The notes under the pieces: generated by a model
The model's database searches: none
What the model saw: the letters and a program-made list of their open reading frames with translations, nothing else
Told to the model about the DNA's origin: nothing
Translations under genes and position numbers: made by a program
Part shown: in pieces, positions 54,898 to 64,000 of the stretch
How positions within the stretch are numbered: the stretch's first letter is position 1
Layout: each line of letters starts with the position of its first letter
NCBI RefSeq assembly: GCF_031326345.1
Contig: NZ_CP133671.1
Coordinates: forward strand, 7,041,501 to 7,105,500
Source: Aureispira sp. CCB-E
GTDB lineage: Bacteria; Bacteroidota; Bacteroidia; Chitinophagales; Saprospiraceae
DNA: 64,000 nucleotides
Direction: 5' to 3'

Positions 54898-56313
54898 ATG
54901 AAATACGATGTTACGGTTATCGGTTCTGGTCCTGGTGGTTATGTTGCCGCTATCCGATGTGCACAACTTGGTCTTAAGACTGCAATTATTGAACGATACC
55001 CTACGCTTGGCGGTACTTGTCTAAATGTTGGCTGTATTCCGTCCAAAGCATTATTGGATTCTTCCGAGCATTATCACAATGCGGAAAAATCATTTGCAGC
55101 ACACGGTATCCAAGTAGAAAAGCTAAGTGTTGATATGAAAACAATGATTGCTCGTAAAGACAGTGTTGTTTCTCAAACTTGTGATGGCGTTCAATTTCTT
55201 ATGAAAAAAAATAAGATTGACGTTATTGAAGGTCATGGCTCTTTTGTAGACAAAAATACCATCAAAGTTACGGACAAAAAAGATTCGTCTAAAGAAGTAA
55301 CCACTATTACTACTGATAAGGTTATTATTGCAACAGGTTCTAAACCAGTTACTCCTGCGGCATTTAATTATGATAAAAAACGCATCATTACTTCGACAGA
55401 AGCACTCAACTTAACTGAAGTACCAAAGAGTGTTGTAGTTATTGGAGCTGGTGTTATTGGGCTTGAGCTTGGTTCTGTCTGGGCTCGACTAGGCACAAAA
55501 GTAGAAGTGGTCGAATTTGCTGATTCTGCTTTGGCAACAATGGATGCTGACTTAGGAAAGGAAATGCGTAAGGTATTGAAAAAACATCTAAAATTTGGTT
55601 TCCACTTAAATCATATGGTTACCTCTGTTGAATCTGACAAAAAAGGTGTAAAAGTCGTTGCCAAATCAAGAAAAGATGACAAGGAAGTTACCTTAGAAGC
55701 AGACTACTGTTTAATTGCAATTGGTCGTAGACCTTATACCGATCAGTTGGGGCTTGACAATGTTGGGGTAAAAGTAGATGATAGAGGACGCATCGAAACG
55801 AACAATCACTTAGAAACTAATGTTGAAGGCATTTTTGCCATAGGAGATGTTGTCAAAGGAGCTATGTTGGCACACAAAGCCGAAGAAGAAGGTGTCTATG
55901 TTGCAGAATATATGGTGGGACAACATCCTCATATCAATTACAATTTAATTCCTGGTGTTGTGTATACTTGGCCAGAGGTTGCCGCTGTTGGACAAACAGA
56001 AAAAGAATTGAAAGAAGCTGGAATTCCTATCAAAGTAGGTAAATTCCCATTCCGTGCCTTGGGACGTGCCCGCGCTAGTACTGATACCGATGGTTTTGTG
56101 AAAATTATTTCTCACAAAGAAACGGATGAAGTTTTAGGCGTACATATGATTGGTGCCCGTGTAGCAGATATTATTGCAGAAGCTGTCGTAGCCATGGAAT
56201 ACCGTGCATCAGCCGAAGATATTTCTCGCATTAGCCATGCTCATCCAACATTTACAGAAGCTGTCAAAGAAGCCGCTTTGGCTGCAACAGACAATCGTCC
56301 ATTGCATATGTAA
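54898..56313 (+). CDS. lpdA: Dihydrolipoyl dehydrogenase (E3)
   Basis: The 471-residue flavoprotein oxidises dihydrolipoamide in the pyruvate, 2-oxoglutarate and branched-chain dehydrogenase complexes and the glycine cleavage system. It shows the FAD Rossmann start VIGSGPGGYVAA, the redox disulfide Cys41/Cys46 in GGTCLNVGCIPSK, and the NAD fold VIGAGVIGLELGSVW. The second FAD motif is IFAIGDVVKGAMLAHKAEEEG, and the catalytic His-Glu pair lies in HAHPTFTEAVKEA. Normal length, single gene, strong terminator. Confidence 0.96.
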   Translation: MKYDVTVIGSGPGGYVAAIRCAQLGLKTAIIERYPTLGGTCLNVGCIPSKALLDSSEHYHNAEKSFAAHGIQVEKLSVDMKTMIARKDSVVSQTCDGVQFLMKKNKIDVIEGHGSFVDKNTIKVTDKKDSSKEVTTITTDKVIIATGSKPVTPAAFNYDKKRIITSTEALNLTEVPKSVVVIGAGVIGLELGSVWARLGTKVEVVEFADSALATMDADLGKEMRKVLKKHLKFGFHLNHMVTSVESDKKGVKVVAKSRKDDKEVTLEADYCLIAIGRRPYTDQLGLDNVGVKVDDRGRIETNNHLETNVEGIFAIGDVVKGAMLAHKAEEEGVYVAEYMVGQHPHINYNLIPGVVYTWPEVAAVGQTEKELKEAGIPIKVGKFPFRALGRARASTDTDGFVKIISHKETDEVLGVHMIGARVADIIAEAVVAMEYRASAEDISRISHAHPTFTEAVKEAALAATDNRPLHM

Positions 56314-56386
56314 TCAAATACATTCAATTAGTTTTCTTATTCTATTAGTATAGAATTTTGAGTCAACTACTTGTTTCTTAATATTT

Positions 56387-56427
56387 AATGCCTGAACACT
56401 GAGATTATTGTTGTTCAGGCATTTTAT
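56387..56427 (+). terminator. Intrinsic terminator of lpdA
   Basis: AATGCCTGAACA (56387-56398) pairs perfectly with 56412-56423 (12 bp, 13-base loop), followed by TTATATC. The T run is short. Confidence 0.7.
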
Positions 56428-56509
56428 ATCTCCTCTTTCCCTCTCTAATTGATTCTTCATTATTCTTTTTGCCAATAGCGCACGTTTTTTTTAAAAAAAC
56501 TTATTTTTA

Positions 56510-56547
56510 CATTACCTCGTAAAAACCACGCAGTAGCAGTGCAGTTA
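56510..56547 (-). repeat. Dispersed intergenic repeat, internally deleted copy
   Basis: On the minus strand it gives TTAACTG, then CACTGCTACTGCGTGGTTT and ACGAGGTAATG, matching the right half of the reference copy with the centre missing. Confidence 0.6.
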
Positions 56548-56721
56548 AATCATATCAATCTGATAATCAACAGAGTACACTACTATCGCTCGATTCATTA
56601 AAGGGTTGATAATCAAATAGATGCAAAAATGTTTGGGTAGGCATACCATTTCATTCGTGATCATGTCTAATAATGGACCAAAACAAATCATATCAATGAA
56701 CAATAAATTTTCAATTTGCCT

Positions 56722-57828
56722 ATGAGTTTTAATTTTCCAAACAAAAAAGAACGTGAATCAATCTGGATAAAACTCGGTCTGGGTGCCATTTTAATTAGAA
56801 TAATCTTGGGCTTTCAACCTCAATGGTGCGAAGTTATCTACTCTAGAGGTATCTATCCTTGGATTAGAAGTTTTTTTGATCATACACTTGGTCTGCTGCC
56901 TTTTGCTGCCATCTACTTATTTGATCTTATCCTTGTCATTTGGCTAATAAAAATTAGTACCCATTTTATCAAAAGCGTTTTCATAGAAAAAGAGGGCATT
57001 AGAGGCAAAGGGTATGGAAAATCGATCGTTGCTTTTTTTATGGGATTAATTTTCTGGTTTCTTTTTCTCTGGGGATATAATTATGCTCGTATTCCTATGT
57101 CAGAACAAATTGGCTTAGAGGTTCCTGAATCAATGAATTTTGACGCCATTTGGGAAGAAGCTCAATATATTAAACAAACCTGTATTGAAGCACGTCAAAA
57201 AATTCCGAGTATTGATACCAATGTCATTCCCTTGGATGCTTACCCTAGCAACTTGGAAGAAGTTATGCGCACATCCTTAAAAGAAGTTTTAAAAGAATAT
57301 GGGTACGATTTTTCTGGTCATGTTAGGGGTAGATTTGTACAACCAGATGGAATTTTGCTTCGTTTCAACAGCTCAGGGGTTTATTTTCCGTTTACAGGAG
57401 AAGGGCACGTTGACAATGGCTTGCACCATATTTCTAAACCCTTTACAATTGCTCATGAATTGGGACATGGATATGGTTTTGGAAGTGAAGATGTTTGCAA
57501 TTTTCTAGGTTTTTTGGCCTGTATTCGTTCCCAACACCCTGCTATACAATATTCAGGTTACCTCATGTATTGGCGATATGTATATGGCACTTTAATGGGA
57601 TTTATGACAGAACAAGATTATCAAATAGAACGAGCAACTATTTCAAGAGGCATGCACAATGACATGGAGGCTATTTATGCTAAAGTAGAAAATTACCCTG
57701 CATTCATTCCCTTCTTACAACCCGCTGTTTACGATGTTTTTTTGAAAGTACAAGGTGTTGAAGATGGTATTGAAAGCTATGATAGGATGATTTTATTGGT
57801 CTCTAGTTGGCGAAAAAAATACCACTAA
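56722..57828 (+). CDS. DUF3810-family membrane protein with HExxH motif
   Basis: The 368-residue protein starts at the ATG at 56722; the frame opens at a TTG six bases earlier. Three N-terminal TM helices (about 15-36, 50-75, 97-122) precede a soluble domain containing HELGHGYGFGSEDVCNFL, an intact zinc-peptidase HExxH motif followed by a conserved E-D. The build fits DUF3810 membrane proteins of Bacteroidota, which are probable zinc metallopeptidases of unknown substrate. It is monocistronic. Confidence 0.85.
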   Translation: MSFNFPNKKERESIWIKLGLGAILIRIILGFQPQWCEVIYSRGIYPWIRSFFDHTLGLLPFAAIYLFDLILVIWLIKISTHFIKSVFIEKEGIRGKGYGKSIVAFFMGLIFWFLFLWGYNYARIPMSEQIGLEVPESMNFDAIWEEAQYIKQTCIEARQKIPSIDTNVIPLDAYPSNLEEVMRTSLKEVLKEYGYDFSGHVRGRFVQPDGILLRFNSSGVYFPFTGEGHVDNGLHHISKPFTIAHELGHGYGFGSEDVCNFLGFLACIRSQHPAIQYSGYLMYWRYVYGTLMGFMTEQDYQIERATISRGMHNDMEAIYAKVENYPAFIPFLQPAVYDVFLKVQGVEDGIESYDRMILLVSSWRKKYH

Positions 57829-57888
57829 ACAGCCTAACAATTAACCATCTTTTATCCATTGATTTTAATTTTTACAAAGCATTTTTTA

Positions 57889-57896
57889 TATATTTG
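57889..57896 (+). promoter_or_regulatory. -7 promoter box of the superoxide dismutase gene
   Basis: TATATTTG matches TAnnTTTG, about 100 bases before the ATG. No -33 element is seen at the usual spacing. Confidence 0.4.
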
Positions 57897-57997
57897 AACC
57901 AATACAGTAGTCTACTGTTATAGTATTAGTTTATTCAGAATAAACTTACCTGTTTGGTAAATGATACTGATTATTTAATTTTAAAAACAAACAAATC

Positions 57998-58606
57998 ATG
58001 GCTTTCGAATTACCCGATTTACCATACGCTCACGATGCGTTAGAACCACATATCGATACAAAAACAATGGAAATTCATCATGGTAAACATCATAATGGAT
58101 ATACCACTAAACTAAATAATGCTGTTGAAGGAACTGATCTTGCCAATAAGAGCATTGAAGATATCTTGAAAAACTTAGATATGAATAATACTGCTGTTCG
58201 TAATAACGGTGGTGGATTTTACAACCACTCTTTATTCTGGGAAGTAATGTCTCCTAATGGAGGTGGGCAACCTACTGGAGAATTGGCAGAAGCTATCAAT
58301 ACTGCTTATGGCTCATTTGATGCCTTCAAAGAAAAATTCTCTAGCGCTGCTGGTAGCCGTTTTGGTTCTGGATGGGCATGGCTTTGTGTACACAAAGGTG
58401 GTAAAGTGGAAGTTTGTTCTTCTGCTAACCAAGACAATCCATTGATGCCAGGTATTGGTTGTGGTGGTTTCCCTATTTTAGGTCTAGACGTTTGGGAACA
58501 TGCTTACTACTTAAACTATCAAAACCGTCGTCCTGATTACGTTTCTTCATTCTTTAATGTAATCAACTGGGATAAAGTATCTGAGTTGTATGCTGCTAAC
58601 AAATAG
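57998..58606 (+). CDS. sodA: Superoxide dismutase, Mn/Fe family
   Basis: The 202-residue cytoplasmic enzyme disproportionates superoxide. Metal ligands are His27 ([12 protein letters not shown]), His77 ([11 protein letters not shown]), Asp164 and His168 ([20 protein letters not shown]). The metal-discriminating positions look Mn-like: Gly before the second ligand region and Gln145 in ANQDNPL, rather than the Fe-type Gln at the first position. Many Bacteroidota enzymes are cambialistic, so the metal is not certain. Single gene with a good terminator. Confidence 0.95.
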   Translation: MAFELPDLPYAHDALEPHIDTKTMEIHHGKHHNGYTTKLNNAVEGTDLANKSIEDILKNLDMNNTAVRNNGGGFYNHSLFWEVMSPNGGGQPTGELAEAINTAYGSFDAFKEKFSSAAGSRFGSGWAWLCVHKGGKVEVCSSANQDNPLMPGIGCGGFPILGLDVWEHAYYLNYQNRRPDYVSSFFNVINWDKVSELYAANK

Positions 58607-58641
58607 TACAACCTTAAGTAGTATACTAATTATAATATAAT

Positions 58642-58679
58642 AAAAAGCCTTCTTGATTGATTTCGAGAAGGTTTTTTTT
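58642..58679 (+). terminator. Intrinsic terminator of the superoxide dismutase gene
   Basis: An A-flanked CCTTCT (58648-58653) pairs with AGAAGG (58666-58671), and the flanking A and T runs extend the stem. Seven T follow. Confidence 0.8.
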
Positions 58680-58772
58680 ATTAAGTAATTAAATGAAAGC
58701 CCAGAGAATAAGCTCTATTTGATACTTTTTCAGTGTAAAACCTCTAGATAATCACTTAACAATTCCCTACAA

Positions 58773-58812
58773 TAACAAACAGAGCTTCATGCACTTATTG
58801 CACAAAGCTCTG
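58773..58812 (-). terminator. Probable terminator of the SprB-like gene
   Basis: On the minus strand CAGAGCTT (58805-58812) pairs perfectly with 58780-58787 over a 17-base loop, followed by TTTGTTATT. It starts 28 bases after the stop. Confidence 0.55.
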
Positions 58813-58839
58813 TCCTATTGAGTAGTTTATCTTATTTGT

Positions 58840-61800
58840 TTAACGCAACAAAATAATATTACCTTTAAGCTGCTCTGTATGTCCATCTTTAAACAAGACA
58901 TCGGCATACCAAGTATATGTTCCAGAAGGAGCTGGACGACCACGATAGATTCCATTCCATCCTTGTTCTGGTACATTAATCTCCAAGTTGTTGCCCTCAA
59001 AGACCAAAGTTCCCCATCTATCGTACACTCTAAAGATCGTTACGGTCTGAACTTTTGAACCACCTTGAATAAAGAAGTAATCATTCACCCCATCTCCATT
59101 TGGCGTAAAGCCTGTTGGAGCATTCGCTCTTCTTAATTTGGTTACTTCTATCATGACAATACTATCCACTGAACAGCCATTGCTATTTGTTGCTGTAAAT
59201 TGATATTGTACCGCATCCTGTGGTCTAATTCCAAAGCTAAAGCTGCTGTCTGTTACCAAGCCCATTGCCCCAGAAATTTGTTGCCAACTGTAAGTCACTC
59301 CTACTGTATCGTTCAAACTAGCTGCTATCGTTAAGCTATCCAAGTATTCGATGGTTGTATCACCTGTCATACTTGTGATAAAGAATGGATCTGCATCTTC
59401 TACCACCAACATGGTATCGGCAACACAGCCATTTTCATCTCGAACCGACAAGGTATAAATTCCTGACGCCAAGCCAGAGAAGATATTGCCATTTTGCCAA
59501 GTACTACCATCAATACTGTATTCTAACAAACCAACTGTCACTGTTCCTCCTGATCCAAATGCGGTCAAGGTTCCTGTTTGATCCCCTGCACACAATGTGC
59601 CTGTCGTATTGCCTGTAATAGTCAATTCTTCTGGCTCTACGATGGAGATGCTTGTTGTTTCAAAACAACCTCTACTATCGGTCACCGTTACATCATAAGT
59701 ACCTGGTGTCAAATTACTCGCTGTACGTGTTGTCGCACCATTGGACCAATTGTAGTTGTAAGGACTCGTTCCGCCAGTTGCTGTCACTTGTGCAGCTGCA
59801 TTGCCATCTCCATAACACAAAATGCTATTGGTAGAGGCTATGCTCAAGCTAATTGGAGCAGGCTCTGTAATCGTGTAGTTAAACGTTTCTTGACAACCAT
59901 CGGCATCCGTTACCGTTACCGTATAATTACCAGCCCCCAAGCCTGTCACAGGATTGCTCACCATTCCATTTGACCAGCTGTAATTCACCAATACTTTGTT
60001 CGAACCCGTAATGTTGATGGAACCATCGGTCAAACCATGGCAACTGATGTTGCTCACTGTTTCTGTTACCGTGATGGGCGTTCCTTCTGTTAAGGTTACC
60101 GTTGCCATTGCCGTACAAGCATTGGCATCTGTAACAATTACCGAAATAGCTCCTGCACTCAAATTCGACGCATTTAATCCTACTTGTCCACTTGGATCAG
60201 TCCAAACATAGGTGTAAGGTCCAACTCCACCAGAGGTAGCATTTACGGCAACAGCTCCATTACTTCCTCCAAAACAAGAAACATGTTGTAGAACGGTGGC
60301 ACTAACTGTCAATTCTGTTGGTTCTCCAATCGTACTGGTTAGTTCTAAAGAACAACCATTGGCATCGGTCACGCTTAGGTTGTAGGTGCCTGCGGGTAAA
60401 CTATCGGCAACAACAGTTGTTTGAACCGGTGTGCTATTCCATGCGTATTGATAAGGTCTTGTTCCTCCTGTGATAACCGCTCCCAATTCTCCAGTAGAAG
60501 AACCGAAACAAAGCGCATTGGCAGCTGTAATATAACCACTCAAAGCATCGTTTGGCTCATTGATGGTAAAGGTATCAATATCAAAACAACCATTGGCATC
60601 ACTGACCGTAACAGTTTGTACACCCGCCGATAAGCCTGTGGCATTCGGGCTATTTTGTCCAGGAGCACCACTCCATTGGAAGGTGTACCCACTCGTTGGT
60701 GTTCCTCCTTGTACTGCCAAGGAGGCTGTTCCATCATTACCACCATGACAAGAAACATCGGTTGTATTAATAATGGTTGCTTGCACAGCGGTTGGTTGTG
60801 TTACTATTGCCGTAGCCATTCCAGTACAGCCATTCGCATCGCTTACCGTAACGACATAAGTACCGCCAGCTAAATTACTCGCTGTTGCCGTCGTTTGACT
60901 GCCTGCCGCAGCATCCCATTGATAGGTGTATGGTCCAACACCACCACTAACGGTGGCTGTCGCACTTCCTGTCCCTTGTCCATTACAAGTGGCAGGAGTT
61001 GTACTGCTGATGGTTGCCAAAACAACCGAAGGTTCACTAATCGTGACGGTTGTTTGTGCCGTACAGTTGTTCGTATCGCTCACCACGACTGTGTAAATGC
61101 CCGCACTCAAACCTGTTGCTGTTGCTGTGGTTTGGTTGCCTGCTGCGGCATCCCATTGATAAGTGTAAGGACTGGTTCCTCCAGTTCCTTGAGCCGTGGC
61201 TGTTCCTGTTGCCGTGCCATTACAACTAGCATCGGTTTGGGCACTAATACTAGCACTTACTGCCGTTGAGGGTTGAGTAATCGTCACACATTCTACATGC
61301 GTACAAGCATTGGCATCGGTGATCGTCACACAATGTACGCCTGCACTTAATCCTATGGTCGTGGCGGCACTGCTACCATTCGACCAACGATACACATAAG
61401 CGGTCAAGCCAATTGGTGTTCCGCCACTACCTTGTGCTGTAGCACTGGTGGTGCCACCAAAACAGTCGATAGGATCAGCACTAATGCTTCCTGTTAGAAC
61501 GGTTGGTTCGTTGACATTAAACACCTCCACTCGATCACAACCATTGGCATCGGCTACCGTTACGGAGTAGACGCCTGCTGCTAAACCAGTCGCTGTAGCG
61601 GTTGTTTGAACAGGAGTCGTTGACCAAGTATAGGTATAGTTGCCAACACCACCACTTGGATAAGCTGTCGCACTTCCTGTTGCCGTCCCGTGACAAGAAA
61701 CATCTGTCACGATAACTGAATCAATTAAAACAGAGTCGGGTTCTCCAATAGAGATGGGCAGTGCAATCTCACAGTTGTTTCCATCTCGTACAAAAACGGT

Positions 61801-64000
61801 GTAAGAACCTGCTCCTAAATTGTTGTAAGTATTGATATTGCTAAAGACATTGCCTGTTTGACCAGGTCCTGTAATTTTATATTCATAACCATTCACTCCT
61901 AAGGTTCCTGTTCCAGGAGTGGCATTGACTAAGATTTGTCCGTTGGCATCTCCATGACACAAGACATCAACAGCGGTGTAGGTGGCTGCTAATTGTACTG
62001 GGTCAGCAATGGTAATGCAAGTATCCATTTGACAACCGGCTACATCGGTGACGGTGACACAATAAGTCCCCGCTACTAAACCATTGATGTTGGCGGTATT
62101 TTGTCCTTGTGGGCTCCAAACATAGCTGTAACCACCACTGCCACCAGCCACAACCACACCAACCGATCCATCGGCAGCTCCGGTACAACTAATGGCAGCA
62201 CCATTGTAGTTGCTTAGAACTTGTGGATTTAATGTGATAGCTGTTGGTTCGGTTAAGACAGAACCTGTGCTCACACTACAACCATTGGCATCGGTTACCG
62301 TTACGGTATGTGCTCCAGCACAAACGTTGGTGGCGATGCTTGTATTTTGTCCGTTGCTCCATTGATAGGTGTAATTTGGTGTTGCTCCTTGTGCATCTAC
62401 TTCTATGCTACCATCACAACTTCCATGACACGATGGATTTAGTTGATTGATGATGGCGGCAGTTAATACCGTTGATGGTTCAAAGACCGTAGCACTACCT
62501 AAAATGGTACAACCATTAAAGTCAGTTACAGTTACTGTATAAGTTCCTACTGTTAGATTACTTGCTGTAGCAGTTACCTGTCCACCACTTCCAGTTGATG
62601 GATCCCATTGATAGCTATATGGGAAGGTTCCGCCAGTAACTAAGGCTGTTACCGAACCATCATTTCCGTTTTTACATTGTACCGAATCTACATCAAATCC
62701 TAGTTGTAAAGCCGTTGGCTCTGTAATAATTACGTTTGCTGTTACGGTACATCCATTGGCATCGGTTACGGTAACACTATGTGTATTGGCATCTAATCCT
62801 GTTGCCGTTGCGGTATTATCTCCATTACTCCAGTTATAAGTATATGCTCCGACACCACCAGTTAGACTAATGGTTGCTTGTCCATTTGAGCCACCAAAAC
62901 AACTCACGTTGATGGTAGAGAAATTGATATTACTAAAGCCTGCTGGTTCGTTCACCTGAATACAAGTATCAACCGTACAACCATTCCCATCGGTAACCGT
63001 TACACAATGCAACCCTGCTGGTAAACCTGTTGCCGTTGCTGTCGTTTGTGCACTGCTATTCCATGCGTAGCTAAAGCCTCCGACACCACCACTAGCATTG
63101 ATCGTCGCACTTCCGTCAGAAGCTCCGTTACAGCTTGCCGATGTACTTGATACGGTAAAGCTGATAGGTTGTCTTAAAACATTGATAGTTATAATAGAAT
63201 CACAGCCTGTTACTGTTTGCAAATGAAAGGTAGTTGTTGTACCTGCCATTAATACTTGACCATTATAAGTAATACTATTTCCAGCACAAATAATAGTATC
63301 TATCACCCTATTAAAGGTGTCCATCCCTTGTACATTAATCGTAACTATAGAATCACAGCCTCCTTGTGTTTGAAGATAAAACTTAGTACTCGTATTTGGA
63401 AGTAACTGTTGTCCTCTATATAAGAGACTATTACCATAACAAATACTAGTATCTAAGATTATATTAAATGTATCTAATCCTAATACATTCACAAAAACGA
63501 AGGAATCTAAGCCATTGTTTGCTATATAAGCAAAGGTATCTATTGTTCCTGGTGATAGATTATTACCTTCATACACAAAAAAGGTTCCTTGGCAAATTGA
63601 AGTATCTATTATAGTAAAGATATTACAAGTATCTATCGATATTGTAAAAGTATCTACAGAAAAACAACCTATAGAATTGCTTGTAACTAATGTATAGGTC
63701 TTTGAAAGTGTAGGATAAAACTCTGGATTCGAACAATTGTTACAACTAATATCTTGATTGGGAAACCATTGATAAGTATAATTGTTATTTAAATTCAAAT
63801 TCAAAGTATCCCCTTGACAAATTGAGGTATCCACTAATGCTGTTAAACCAATTGTATCTATGTTTATTATAATACTATCTCGAAGTGTATCTCTACATTC
63901 ATTAATTACTTCAACCCAATACACTCCTGAATCATATACAGTTAAAGTAGAATCTGTAGTATTATTCTGCCATAAATAATAATCAAAACCAGTTCCTGCA
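58840..64000 (-). CDS. SprB-like gliding/adhesion protein with 16 SprB repeats and a T9SS type B signal (5' end outside window)
   Basis: The frame stays open from the stop at 58840 to the window edge, so the gene is incomplete. A GTG at 63922-63924 is internal, preceded by in-frame, protein-like sequence (LWQNNTTDSTLTVYDSG). Visible from the N-side are a PKD/Ig-like piece and three ~50-residue 'DTSICxGxSxxYxGxxL' repeats. Sixteen consecutive SprB repeats of ~75 residues follow (SCxGxxDGxA…GGxxPYTYxW…VTVTDANGC…ITEP). The C-terminus has the CHU_C/type B signal with GFTPNGDGVNDYFF and FRVYDRWGTLVFEG. SprB in Flavobacterium johnsoniae is the mobile gliding adhesin; a similar role is inferred. No gld genes are visible in the window. 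Confidence 0.9.
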   Translation of the reverse strand, partial: AGTGFDYYLWQNNTTDSTLTVYDSGVYWVEVINECRDTLRDSIIINIDTIGLTALVDTSICQGDTLNLNLNNNYTYQWFPNQDISCNNCSNPEFYPTLSKTYTLVTSNSIGCFSVDTFTISIDTCNIFTIIDTSICQGTFFVYEGNNLSPGTIDTFAYIANNGLDSFVFVNVLGLDTFNIILDTSICYGNSLLYRGQQLLPNTSTKFYLQTQGGCDSIVTINVQGMDTFNRVIDTIICAGNSITYNGQVLMAGTTTTFHLQTVTGCDSIITINVLRQPISFTVSSTSASCNGASDGSATINASGGVGGFSYAWNSSAQTTATATGLPAGLHCVTVTDGNGCTVDTCIQVNEPAGFSNINFSTINVSCFGGSNGQATISLTGGVGAYTYNWSNGDNTATATGLDANTHSVTVTDANGCTVTANVIITEPTALQLGFDVDSVQCKNGNDGSVTALVTGGTFPYSYQWDPSTGSGGQVTATASNLTVGTYTVTVTDFNGCTILGSATVFEPSTVLTAAIINQLNPSCHGSCDGSIEVDAQGATPNYTYQWSNGQNTSIATNVCAGAHTVTVTDANGCSVSTGSVLTEPTAITLNPQVLSNYNGAAISCTGAADGSVGVVVAGGSGGYSYVWSPQGQNTANINGLVAGTYCVTVTDVAGCQMDTCITIADPVQLAATYTAVDVLCHGDANGQILVNATPGTGTLGVNGYEYKITGPGQTGNVFSNINTYNNLGAGSYTVFVRDGNNCEIALPISIGEPDSVLIDSVIVTDVSCHGTATGSATAYPSGGVGNYTYTWSTTPVQTTATATGLAAGVYSVTVADANGCDRVEVFNVNEPTVLTGSISADPIDCFGGTTSATAQGSGGTPIGLTAYVYRWSNGSSAATTIGLSAGVHCVTITDANACTHVECVTITQPSTAVSASISAQTDASCNGTATGTATAQGTGGTSPYTYQWDAAAGNQTTATATGLSAGIYTVVVSDTNNCTAQTTVTISEPSVVLATISSTTPATCNGQGTGSATATVSGGVGPYTYQWDAAAGSQTTATASNLAGGTYVVTVSDANGCTGMATAIVTQPTAVQATIINTTDVSCHGGNDGTASLAVQGGTPTSGYTFQWSGAPGQNSPNATGLSAGVQTVTVSDANGCFDIDTFTINEPNDALSGYITAANALCFGSSTGELGAVITGGTRPYQYAWNSTPVQTTVVADSLPAGTYNLSVTDANGCSLELTSTIGEPTELTVSATVLQHVSCFGGSNGAVAVNATSGGVGPYTYVWTDPSGQVGLNASNLSAGAISVIVTDANACTAMATVTLTEGTPITVTETVSNISCHGLTDGSINITGSNKVLVNYSWSNGMVSNPVTGLGAGNYTVTVTDADGCQETFNYTITEPAPISLSIASTNSILCYGDGNAAAQVTATGGTSPYNYNWSNGATTRTASNLTPGTYDVTVTDSRGCFETTSISIVEPEELTITGNTTGTLCAGDQTGTLTAFGSGGTVTVGLLEYSIDGSTWQNGNIFSGLASGIYTLSVRDENGCVADTMLVVEDADPFFITSMTGDTTIEYLDSLTIAASLNDTVGVTYSWQQISGAMGLVTDSSFSFGIRPQDAVQYQFTATNSNGCSVDSIVMIEVTKLRRANAPTGFTPNGDGVNDYFFIQGGSKVQTVTIFRVYDRWGTLVFEGNNLEINVPEQGWNGIYRGRPAPSGTYTWYADVLFKDGHTEQLKGNIILLR

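Larger units (their letters stand above)
56314..56721. other. Intergenic region between lpdA and the DUF3810 gene
   Basis: It holds the lpdA terminator and a copy of the dispersed repeat. The rest (56551-56721) shows no gene or clear promoter. Confidence 0.6.

Noticed and set aside
59578-61269. Several plus-strand frames opposite the SprB-like gene
   Set aside because: They mirror the SprB repeat period on the other strand and have no start signals or protein-like composition.
1-64000. tRNA or rRNA genes, insertion sequences and prophage
   Set aside because: Reading the intergenic regions gave no cloverleaf, rRNA block, transposase or phage gene.

Overview
The window is AT-rich chromosomal DNA of a gliding, marine-type member of the Bacteroidota, most like the Saprospirales (a Saprospira/Aureispira-type organism; this is inferred from protein character, not from a search). 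The evidence is: several large secreted proteins with type IX secretion (T9SS) C-terminal signals; many SprB-type repeats; a di-haem sdhCAB operon; -7 promoter boxes of the Bacteroidota TAnnTTTG type; LytS/LytTR signalling; and a carotenoid cluster whose gene content fits a saproxanthin-type monocyclic carotenoid.

Layout. 1-8.7 kb: tail of an upstream gene, a secreted subtilase, a glucosaminidase-like membrane protein, rsmE, an SRPBCC protein and a beta-helix lipoprotein. 8.8-14.7 kb (minus): crtI-crtB-crtD-cruF-crtZ-crtYcd. 14.9-20.1 kb: a ~466-aa helical protein (family of unknown function), an SprB-repeat secreted protein, a small secreted protein and the RNase P RNA gene. 20.4-24.0 kb: succinate dehydrogenase/fumarate reductase. 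24.0-25.3 kb: a protein-free gap densely packed with RNA-like hairpins, including two diverged copies of one three-hairpin element. 25.3-31.7 kb (minus): a 2,120-aa adhesin-like protein with calcium-binding TSP3 repeats. 32.3-37.7 kb: Crp-type regulator, prs, TauE-type permease, methylmalonyl-CoA epimerase and a methyltransferase. 38.1-40.8 kb: TPR histidine kinase with a LytTR response regulator. 41-45.6 kb: acyl-CoA ligase, an MtfA-like protein lacking its zinc motif, and small lipoproteins including one with a Kunitz-like cysteine frame. 45.6-50.2 kb: a second modular T9SS protein and the second ~468-aa helical protein. 50.2-51.8 kb: ParA with a ribbon-helix-helix protein. 52.5-58.6 kb: outer-membrane-type protein, DUF4349 lipoprotein, lipoamide dehydrogenase, DUF3810 protein and superoxide dismutase. 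58.8-64 kb (minus): an SprB-like adhesin with 16 SprB repeats that runs off the window edge.

The genes are mainly housekeeping (TCA/respiration, nucleotide, propionate and fatty-acid steps, oxidative stress) mixed with surface and gliding proteins. There is no phage, insertion sequence, CRISPR array, tRNA or rRNA that I can support. The most unusual material is non-coding: the structured gap at 24.0-25.3 kb and a family of short intergenic repeats seen at least eight times, one of which sits inside the carotenoid operon.
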